Shown here piece by piece: positions 7,758 through 14,158 of a DNA stretch of 64,000 nt. The DNA is taken from NCBI RefSeq assembly GCF_020034665.1, contig NZ_JAIQDI010000001.1:248001-312000 (forward strand). Reading direction: 5' to 3'. Below the pieces are notes generated by a model. It did not search any database. It saw only the letters and a program-made list of their open reading frames with translations, and was not told where the DNA came from. Each line of letters opens with the position of its first letter. The first letter of the stretch is position 1. Made by a program: the position numbers and the translations under genes. This DNA comes from Niabella beijingensis. Its GTDB lineage: Bacteria; Bacteroidota; Bacteroidia; Chitinophagales; Chitinophagaceae.

Positions 7758-8546
7758 TTAATTATTGAAGCTGCACGGGTGTTCATTAAAGATGCCGTTC
7801 ATTTCCGTTAGGATAACGGGGTGGCCGCCGGTTACTACTATCGTATGCTCGTGCTGGGCCATATAGCCGCCGTTGTTGCCCACGAGCGTCCACCCATCGC
7901 CGAGCTCCGTTGCAAAGGTGGAGGCGGTGGCAATAAAGGTTTCGATGGCTACCACGGAGTTCTTTTTAAACCGCCGCTGATCAAACCGGTCCCGGTAGTT
8001 CAGCAATGCTTCCGGCTGCTCGTGCAGGCTGCGGCCGATGCCGTGGCCGCCGAGGTTTTTAATGACCATGAAGCCTTGTTTTTTTGCTTCGGTTTCCATA
8101 AGATGGCCGATGTCCGCAATTTTTACACCGCCTTTAATGTGGCTGATGGCCTGCTTTAATATGGCTTTGGAGGCGGCTACCAGCTGCTGATGCCGGTGCA
8201 GATCCCGGCCGAGGACGAAGGAAGCGCCATTATCCGCCCAAAAGCCGTTCAGCTCCGCAGACACATCAATATTTACCAGGTCGCCTTCTTTTAAGAGGCG
8301 CTTGTGGGAAGGAATGCCGTGGCAGAACTCGTTGTTAACGCTGATGCAGGCACAGCCGGGGAACCCATAGGTAAGCCGCGGCGCAGGGCGGGCACCCAAA
8401 CCGGCCAGGATGGCTGCCCCGTAATCGTCCAGCGCTTTTGTACTCATGCCGGGGCGGGCATGCTCCATCATCTGTTTGAGGGTATGGGCAACGGCTTTGC
8501 CGGCCTGCTGCATACCGGTAAGCTCGGATTCTTTTGTTATTGACAT
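7758..8546 (-). CDS. map: Type I methionyl aminopeptidase
   Basis: Cytoplasmic dinuclear metalloprotease that removes the initiator methionine from new proteins. From the ATG at 8546 it has 262 residues, the normal type I length; a GTG 36 bp upstream would add a non-conserved Pro/His-rich leader. The metal ligands are visible as D94 (NIDVS), D105 (FWADNG), H168 (GGHGIG), E202 (AIETF) and E233 (QHEHT); the substrate histidine is H76 (CHGIP). It stands alone here, followed by repeats and preceded by a TPM-protein gene on the same strand 43 bp away. As map is normally in the ribosomal-protein cluster of Bacteroidota, this may be a second paralog. Confidence 0.93.
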   Translation of the reverse strand: MSITKESELTGMQQAGKAVAHTLKQMMEHARPGMSTKALDDYGAAILAGLGARPAPRLTYGFPGCACISVNNEFCHGIPSHKRLLKEGDLVNIDVSAELNGFWADNGASFVLGRDLHRHQQLVAASKAILKQAISHIKGGVKIADIGHLMETEAKKQGFMVIKNLGGHGIGRSLHEQPEALLNYRDRFDQRRFKKNSVVAIETFIATASTFATELGDGWTLVGNNGGYMAQHEHTIVVTGGHPVILTEMNGIFNEHPCSFNN

Positions 8547-8589
8547 AGTTATTTTTTTGTGCCGCGGAGGCGGCTGATCCACTGCAAAT

Positions 8590-9171
8590 TTACCCTTTTA
8601 TTTTTTGCTGACGCTGGCTGCCGGGCGCAAAACCCAAACCGGCATTAACCCCCTGCCGGATGGCTGCCCTTATAGCCAGCAGTCCGCTTTTTATGCCCTC
8701 AAAATAATGGCCTTTTTTAAAAGGGGGGATGATGTATTTTTTAAGTAGCGCGGCGGTTTCCCCATCGGTGCGTTTGGCCTCCATGCCAGATCCGTTCCGG
8801 ATCCGTATTTTCCGGTACCCGGTGCTGAAGCCGGTGAGGATGCCATTGTTCAACTGTTTATTTCCAACGCCCCATTGGCGGGCAATGGCTAATGTATAAT
8901 CATTAAAAGCCTCTTTTTTTACCCGGCTGCTGTCGATGGTGATACCGGCTATTTCGTTGGTGGTCGCTTCCCGGAACCGGCGGATCAGGGAATACAGCGG
9001 ACCGATCTGCACCGGCGTAAACACCTGCTCGTAATCGCTTACCCGGCCCGGCGGCTTTGGCAGGTTATCTGTTGTGCTATCGCTTACGGGCTTTGGCAAT
9101 TGACGGACCTGGCTGGCGGCGCTGCCTGCAAACAGGATACAAAATGATAGGATGATTACCAGATGGCGCAT
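8590..9171 (-). CDS. Secreted TPM-domain (YgcG/Psb32-like) protein
   Basis: From the ATG at 9171 the protein has 193 residues and starts MRHLVIILSFCILFAGSAAS, a signal peptide. The body GRVSDYEQVFTPVQIGPLYS followed by NEIAGITIDSS, WGVGNKQLNNGIL and GYRKIRI fits the TPM (DUF477) family of envelope proteins; the WGVG-K--N-G-L run is the family core. No membrane segment follows the domain, so it should be periplasmic or released. It is upstream of map on the same strand. TPM proteins are linked to membrane protein turnover and phosphatase activity, but the role here is unknown. Confidence 0.8.
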   Translation of the reverse strand: MRHLVIILSFCILFAGSAASQVRQLPKPVSDSTTDNLPKPPGRVSDYEQVFTPVQIGPLYSLIRRFREATTNEIAGITIDSSRVKKEAFNDYTLAIARQWGVGNKQLNNGILTGFSTGYRKIRIRNGSGMEAKRTDGETAALLKKYIIPPFKKGHYFEGIKSGLLAIRAAIRQGVNAGLGFAPGSQRQQKIKG

Positions 9172-9267
9172 GCGGTAGCAGCAGGTGGTACATGTAGTTC
9201 CATTTATTTTTTTTTGCTGAACTGACATTGTATGCCCCCCGGAGCGGCGGCTTGCCTGCGCTTTTTA

Positions 9268-9360
9268 TGTTACAAAAAATATTGTTACAAATTATTTTAT
9301 AACATAAAATACTGTAACAGATCTGTTACAAAGTTTGCGATGACATTTAACAGTGTAACA
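9268..9360. promoter_or_regulatory. Cluster of TGTTACA sites including an 18-bp palindrome
   Basis: TGTTACA occurs at 9268-9274, 9283-9289 and 9324-9330, and its complement TGTAACA at 9313-9319 and 9354-9360. The middle two form a perfect palindrome, TGTAACAGATCTGTTACA, at 9313-9330. The cluster sits between the divergent TPM gene and an XRE-type regulator and is a natural operator for that regulator. Confidence 0.65.
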
Positions 9361-9412
9361 GGCGGGTTTGCTACAATAACGATTATTTTTATAGCAGCAA
9401 TAACTTACTGAT

Positions 9413-9943
9413 ATGAAAAACTTTAGAAAACAATGGGGGCTTACCCAGGAGGAGCTGGCTGCATTGATAGGCGTTACCCGTGGTGTGCTGGCGATGTATG
9501 AAAGCGGTCGGCGCCAGCTGCCTGTTGCGGCGGGCATTAAGCTGGGGGAATTGCAGGTGCAGCTTTTGTCTGCCCAAAAAGCACGGCAACCGGCGGCCTT
9601 GCAGCAGCGCCAGGCAGTACAACTTTCCAGGGCTGAAAAGCAACTGAACGACAAGGCACGCCGTGCGGCGCTGGAAGCGGCCCGCACCACCCGCCTGCTG
9701 GATACAATGCGGCAGCGCTACCAACAGCTGCAGCAAAAGATGACGCTGATACAATTGACACTGCCGGCTGCACTGCCCGGATCGCTGCAAAAAACAGCCT
9801 TACTATACATGGAGGCGAAGCTGATGGATGAACTGGAGCGGTGCGCCCCGGCGCGGCAGGCATTGGTGGCGTATAAACTGTCCGCCTGCAAGGCGCTGGA
9901 AGGGGCGGCATTGAATGCCCGCAGCTTTTTAAAACAGGAATGA
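9413..9943 (+). CDS. XRE-family transcriptional regulator with coiled-coil tail
   Basis: The 176-residue protein opens with a classical Cro/CI helix-turn-helix: FRKQWGLTQEELAALIG followed by VTRGVLAMYESGRRQLP (recognition helix VTRGVLAMYE). Residues about 45-110 are rich in Gln, Ala, Arg and Leu with heptad spacing and are probably a coiled coil for dimerisation. The C-terminal 65 residues contain LDELERCAPARQALVAYKL-like helices without a recognised domain. The TGTTACA cluster starts 145 bp upstream and suggests autoregulation. No partner gene follows in the same direction. Confidence 0.8.
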   Translation: MKNFRKQWGLTQEELAALIGVTRGVLAMYESGRRQLPVAAGIKLGELQVQLLSAQKARQPAALQQRQAVQLSRAEKQLNDKARRAALEAARTTRLLDTMRQRYQQLQQKMTLIQLTLPAALPGSLQKTALLYMEAKLMDELERCAPARQALVAYKLSACKALEGAALNARSFLKQE

Positions 9944-10108
9944 TGCGGAAGGGTGAGCCGCAGATGGGTGCGGACTTTTTGGTCGGGTACCATGCCTGTA
10001 AAGGTGGGCAGGAGCTGCAATACACGGCCGCCCGGTACACCCCGGATCCATTCCCCTCACCCCTGCTGCGGCCCGGCAGTGTGCGTGCGGGGCCTTATAT
10101 TTAAAAAG

Positions 10109-10600
10109 CTACATACAGGGTGTAAGATCAAAACTGATCCCTTTTCGCTGCTCCAATGTGAGGCATTGCGCATCTGTAAAAACGGGCTGCTGCCGTACAA
10201 CCTGGTCAAAGCCGGTTGATTTAAAATTGATCTGCCCTTCCTGCAGGTCGATGGTCCACTCGTACATCCATTTATTCACCTCTTCCTCCACCTTATCTAC
10301 CAGGTACAGATCTGCTACTTCCAGCATATCTGTGGTACCTCCCCGCCTGTCGATATTTATGGTTAATGAAAACGTATTTTTAAAAACGAGGCTGCAGGGA
10401 GCTACCCAAAATGAAAAATTCCGCTTTGGCGCATCAGGATCTACCCACTGAAAAATATAATCCATATCAAAAACAATATCGGAAGAAAACCCGTTTTCAG
10501 TGGGCTTAAAAATCCAGCCATAGATCGTGCTGTCGTGCCAGCCCATTTGTTGATAATCTTTCTCTGTCCAAACGGCTTTATGCAGATAATAGTGCTCCAT
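10109..10600 (-). CDS. Hypothetical protein, immunity-like
   Basis: 163 residues, no signal peptide, rich in Trp, Asp and Tyr (HDSTIYGWIF, DMDYIFQW, NKWMYEWTIDLQ). I do not recognise the family with certainty; the size and acidic, aromatic-rich character are like the small cytoplasmic immunity and related accessory proteins that travel with polymorphic toxins. It starts 4 bp after the stop of the next gene on the same strand, so the two are almost certainly co-transcribed. It could equally be an unrelated conserved hypothetical protein. Confidence 0.7.
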   Translation of the reverse strand: MEHYYLHKAVWTEKDYQQMGWHDSTIYGWIFKPTENGFSSDIVFDMDYIFQWVDPDAPKRNFSFWVAPCSLVFKNTFSLTINIDRRGGTTDMLEVADLYLVDKVEEEVNKWMYEWTIDLQEGQINFKSTGFDQVVRQQPVFTDAQCLTLEQRKGISFDLTPCM

Positions 10601-10604
10601 ATAA

Positions 10605-11081
10605 TTACTGATGCTCTTGGGGATTATTGTTTATTTGTTTATAATACCTGCTTTTTAACGGCGCAACTTCCTTTATAGCACATCCCGTTACAAATGTTCT
10701 GTATACCGGCCTGCCGGGTCCGTAATAAGGAATTGCATCCTGAAAAAATTCAATGCTCCTGTTGGTAAGAAGGGCCGCAAGCTCTTTTTTTTCGGCCTCA
10801 TTTTCCGTAAAGCCGATGCAGTGTGCCCTGGCCCATTTATCTGCTTTTATCTGGCTGAAGGCATATTCAACAATTTCACGCTCCGTGTAAAAATATTTCA
10901 GCCTGGTTTGCTGTCCGCGTTCTGTGTAATACCAGATAAAAAGGCTCCCAAACCGTTCAATGCCGCAGCCTTCAGTAATAGCGCTGCCATTAACAGCGTA
11001 ATTGTTAAAGTGGTAGCAATGCGCTTTCATCCAGCTTTCAAGCTCCGCTTCGGTTTGAGGTACATAGGTGCTATTATTCAT
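10605..11081 (-). CDS. Small immunity-like protein (possibly Imm59-like)
   Basis: 158 residues, no signal peptide. The run IERFGSLFIWYYTERGQQ followed by KYFYTEREIVEYAFSQI and PVYRTFVTGCAI has the pattern I associate with small immunity proteins of polymorphic toxin systems (W-Y-Y-T-E-R-G then a Y-F-T-E-x-E-x-V block), tentatively Imm59. This is from memory and not checked. First gene of a two-gene unit; the upstream 570 bp are repeats and no toxin gene is present, so if it is an immunity gene it is an orphan. Confidence 0.65.
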   Translation of the reverse strand: MNNSTYVPQTEAELESWMKAHCYHFNNYAVNGSAITEGCGIERFGSLFIWYYTERGQQTRLKYFYTEREIVEYAFSQIKADKWARAHCIGFTENEAEKKELAALLTNRSIEFFQDAIPYYGPGRPVYRTFVTGCAIKEVAPLKSRYYKQINNNPQEHQ

Positions 11082-11655
11082 CCGCCTGGTTTTGTTTTCC
11101 TGCTAAAGTACATTTTTCTGATAAATCCGGCAGGGGCTGCTGCATGGGTGGGAACGGGAGACCTGGGGGGCAGGGATTAGCTTTGGTGGGACTTGCAGGA
11201 CTTACGCGACAGGTGTGTGCGCTACGCTGCGCCGGGGCCAGCCGGGCCTTCGGGCAGGGCTGCCTGATGGATGGCCAAAGGTCCCACCAATCGCCCATGT
11301 CCCACACAGCAAACAAACAGCTGCCCCCTGCACTACAGCACAAGTGAGTGACACAACGAAGCTGCCCTGTGCACCGGGCCGGGGTAATAAAAATAACTAC
11401 CACCGCCTGGATGAGCGGCTCCCTGACCGGGAAGTACCGGGCTCTACTGCCCGGCTAAAAACCGGATGCCTGCATTACTTTTTTTAATTATACCGGAAAG
11501 ATGTTCTATTTTTAGGTACTGCCTATATACCGGATATGAACCGAACAAAGGCTAAAACAATTAAGATGAACCGTAGCGGGATACTTTTTCTTACAAGGGG
11601 AACTGATTGTTTGCGAAGCTTTGCCAGACCATTAAAAACTTAAAAAAACAAACGG
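11082..11655. repeat. Dispersed intergenic repeat, copy 2, and gene-free stretch
   Basis: About 11140-11395 repeats the block order of 7481-7745: GGTGGGACTTGCAGGACTTACGCGACAGGTGTGTGCG, a CCAAAGGTCCCACCAATCGCCC block, then AAGTGAGTGACACAACGAAGCTGCC and a CCGGGGTAATAAAAATAAC tail. The rest (11400-11655) holds no convincing gene; a 35-codon frame at 11536-11643 (MNRTKAKTIKMNRSG) is too weak to call. Confidence 0.6.
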
Positions 11656-12438
11656 ATGAAACGCAGGAAATTCCTCCACGCCTCGCTGGCTGCTACCGCT
11701 GGTATGGCAGCAATGGGTACCCCCGCAGCAGCCGGTGAGCGGCCCGCTGCACAAAAGGAAGTGTATGAATGGCGCGTATATGAAATGCGCTTTGGAGTGG
11801 ATAAGGGGCAACTGGAACAATATTTTAAAACGGCGCTGATACCGGCACTGAACAAGTATGGTGTAAAAACAGTAGGCGTTTTTAAGGACTGGAAGGAAAC
11901 AGAGCCTGCTAAATTTTATGTACTGATCCCCTATGCTTCTATGGACAGCTATGTTGCTGTAAACACAAAGGTAAAGGCGGACGCTGATTATATTAAGAAC
12001 AGCGCTGCGTATAACAGCATTCCGGCGGATAAACCGGTGTACAGCCGCTTTACCGCTTCCCTGATGACGGCCTTTGATGGCTGGCCGGTAATAGCGGTGC
12101 CGCCGGGCGCCCCCCGGATCTTTGAATTAAGGACCTATGAAGGGTATAGTGAGGATGCGGTAAGAAGGAAGGTGGAGATGTTCCACGACGGGGAGTTTGA
12201 CATTTTTAAACGGGCAAAACTGAACCCGGTATTTTTTGGAGAAGTGATTGCGGGCGATAAGCTGCCCCGCATTACCTACCTGCTTACCTGCAATAACATG
12301 GAGGAGCGCGACAAAGGATGGGGCGCCTTTGTGGCCGACCCGGAATGGAAACGGCTTATTGGAGACACCCGGTATGCCAATACGATCTCTAAGATCATCA
12401 ATACCTTTTTGGTGCCTGCAACTTACTCCCAGGTGTAG
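11656..12438 (+). CDS. NIPSNAP-family protein with twin-arginine-type signal
   Basis: 260 residues. The N-terminus RRKFLHASLAATAGMAAMG resembles a Tat signal, so export as a folded protein is likely. Two ferredoxin-like NIPSNAP repeats follow: the first from VYEWRVYEMRFGVDKGQLEQ, the second from IFELRTYEGYSEDAVRRKVE, each with the E-R-x-Y opening. NIPSNAP proteins in Bacteroidota often accompany sugar-degradation genes, but here the gene stands alone between a repeat and a convergent kptA. The function is unknown beyond the fold. Confidence 0.88.
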   Translation: MKRRKFLHASLAATAGMAAMGTPAAAGERPAAQKEVYEWRVYEMRFGVDKGQLEQYFKTALIPALNKYGVKTVGVFKDWKETEPAKFYVLIPYASMDSYVAVNTKVKADADYIKNSAAYNSIPADKPVYSRFTASLMTAFDGWPVIAVPPGAPRIFELRTYEGYSEDAVRRKVEMFHDGEFDIFKRAKLNPVFFGEVIAGDKLPRITYLLTCNNMEERDKGWGAFVADPEWKRLIGDTRYANTISKIINTFLVPATYSQV

Positions 12439-12522
12439 TGCCTGCTGGCTTACAAAACGGCGGGCATCCGGGCTCCGTAATCAACTTAGATCCCTGGCCG
12501 TGCCGGCGGCAGGTGCACATTC

Positions 12523-13074
12523 CTATTGTAGTAAATATTTAGCAGGAACGTTATCCGTTAGCCAAACGCCATTGTCTGAAAGATAAAATATAAAACCGTC
12601 ATCATACATTTGCCCGGCAAGCACTTTAAATACAAAAGGCCTGCCATGCCGCTCCCCTACCTTAATTGCAGTTTCCCTGTCATTGCTTAAATGCACGTGT
12701 TGCCGTCCGCGTTTTTCAAGGCCGGTGCTCAAAATGGAAGGAACTGATTTTTCGCCCGTGCCATGATATAAAATTTCCGGCGGTTTTTGATTGCTATAGC
12801 CCAGATCAATTGCTACGGAATGCCCCTGGCTTGCCCTTATTTTGTCCATGGTCTCATTAAAAGCAAACCGGTTTTTGGAATTGGTTGTAACAACTTCTTT
12901 TAGAATTTCCTTATCAAAAGAGACACCGTAAATACCGGCTTTTTCAATGAGCACCTCAACATCTGCCCAGCCATTTTCATCTAGCCGGATGCCTATTGTT
13001 TCCGGCTTATGTCTTAATACAAGACTTAGAAACTTGCTGATCGTTAAAAGTTGTTTTTCATTGCTCCTGTTCAT
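12523..13074 (-). CDS. kptA: RNA 2'-phosphotransferase (Tpt1/KptA family)
   Basis: 183 residues, the normal KptA length. The enzyme transfers an internal RNA 2'-phosphate to NAD+, giving ADP-ribose 1'',2''-cyclic phosphate. The signature residues are visible: SKFLSLVLRHKPE (R21, H22), IRASQGHS (R80), LYHGT and GRQHVHLS (R124). In bacteria the natural substrate is uncertain, since tRNA splicing by the yeast route is absent. The gene is single, 31 bp downstream of a DUF4240 lipoprotein on the same strand, and convergent with the NIPSNAP gene. No RNA ligase or RNA-repair partner is next to it. Confidence 0.93.
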   Translation of the reverse strand: MNRSNEKQLLTISKFLSLVLRHKPETIGIRLDENGWADVEVLIEKAGIYGVSFDKEILKEVVTTNSKNRFAFNETMDKIRASQGHSVAIDLGYSNQKPPEILYHGTGEKSVPSILSTGLEKRGRQHVHLSNDRETAIKVGERHGRPFVFKVLAGQMYDDGFIFYLSDNGVWLTDNVPAKYLLQ

Positions 13075-13105
13075 TGTATTGTATGCGCCCCCGGCACATT
13101 TATTA

Positions 13106-13876
13106 TCAGTTATGCGAAAATTTTTCGAAAAGCCGCGGGCAGATCTTCTTCATACTTTCCGGATCTTCCTCTTTCCATGTAAACTCGAAGTGCGGGTAAT
13201 TCCCCTCTTTGGTTTTGAAATGATCGTTATCGATATAGTCATACAAATTTTTACCTGTTTTTTGCCTGAACGCCTCAAGCGCTACATACCAAAAGCTTTC
13301 AAATTCGTAGTATTCTGCATCCTGAGTAGCCTGGGTGATCAGATTATCCGGATTTTGCTTTGCCTTAAGATATATATCCTTTCCTCTTGAAATGACCCAG
13401 TTTCTAAAGTATTCAAACCCGTCATCTGAGCATCCGCCGTTCATAATATAGCCGGCACACCACATTTCAGAAGTATAGGTATCATAAAGCAGCTTATCCG
13501 TCCGCAGGCGAAAACCGATCATCTGCCTGGGTGTTAATTTACCGATCTCCTTTATCAGGTATTGCTCCTGATCTTCCTGATCCGTAGTACTTTTTAATGA
13601 TTTATCTATGATGGACCAATACAGGTCTTCATCCAGCATTTCTGCCGTCTTTACCAATTGCGTAGTATCAAAAGATACCGGTTTTTGCGCTTGTTGTTCA
13701 ATAGCTGTTTTTTCTTCAGATGACTTATTTTTCATATTTGTATTATTAGAATTTGCACAACCCGATGTTACGAGCACCACTATCATAACCGCCCTCCTAC
13801 AGTTATTATAGGACCACGCCCGGGTAAAGATGTTATAAATCGCACTTTGGGAAGTTTGCGGATCTGTCTTGTTCAT
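13106..13876 (-). CDS. DUF4240 lipoprotein
   Basis: 256 residues. A hydrophobic stretch ends in a lipobox, VLVTSGC (C40), after an unusually long 28-residue leader, so the true start may be internal. From about residue 80 the DUF4240 core is clear: DEDLYWSIIDKS, then SEMWCAGYIMNGGCSDDGFE and YFRNWVISRGKDIY. DUF4240 proteins are small and often encoded with toxin or immunity genes; their role is not known. Upstream of kptA with 31 bp between, so the two may be co-transcribed. Confidence 0.85.
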   Translation of the reverse strand: MNKTDPQTSQSAIYNIFTRAWSYNNCRRAVMIVVLVTSGCANSNNTNMKNKSSEEKTAIEQQAQKPVSFDTTQLVKTAEMLDEDLYWSIIDKSLKSTTDQEDQEQYLIKEIGKLTPRQMIGFRLRTDKLLYDTYTSEMWCAGYIMNGGCSDDGFEYFRNWVISRGKDIYLKAKQNPDNLITQATQDAEYYEFESFWYVALEAFRQKTGKNLYDYIDNDHFKTKEGNYPHFEFTWKEEDPESMKKICPRLFEKFSHN

Positions 13877-14119
13877 ATTTAGCAGTCGTTTTTTATTTCC
13901 GGTACGGTGCCATACATTAATACTTCGCTAAAATAAGTCTTTTTGACAACGGAAGAAAATCCGGCAGCGGGTTATTGCATTTGGGGGGATCTGCACGACC
14001 CGCAGGACGGGTTACCACCTATCCCTTCGAACGTTAGCCTCTGCGCACAGGCACCGGTCACAAGAGGCCGCACCGGTCCCACAGCATCCACAGCCCTCCA
14101 AAACCTTCCGCCCCCAACA

Positions 14120-14151
14120 TTTACTTCGATGCAAAAAATGCAGTAAATTTG
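14120..14151 (+). promoter_or_regulatory. valS promoter, almost leaderless
   Basis: TTTA (14120-14123), 20 bases, then TAAATTTG (14144-14151) fit the Bacteroidota TTTG / TAnnTTTG consensus with one mismatch. The ATG is only 8 bp beyond the -7 box, so transcription should begin within a few bases of the start codon. ATTTACT and AGTAAAT also form an inverted repeat across the spacer. Confidence 0.5.
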
Positions 14152-14158
14152 CCGCCTT

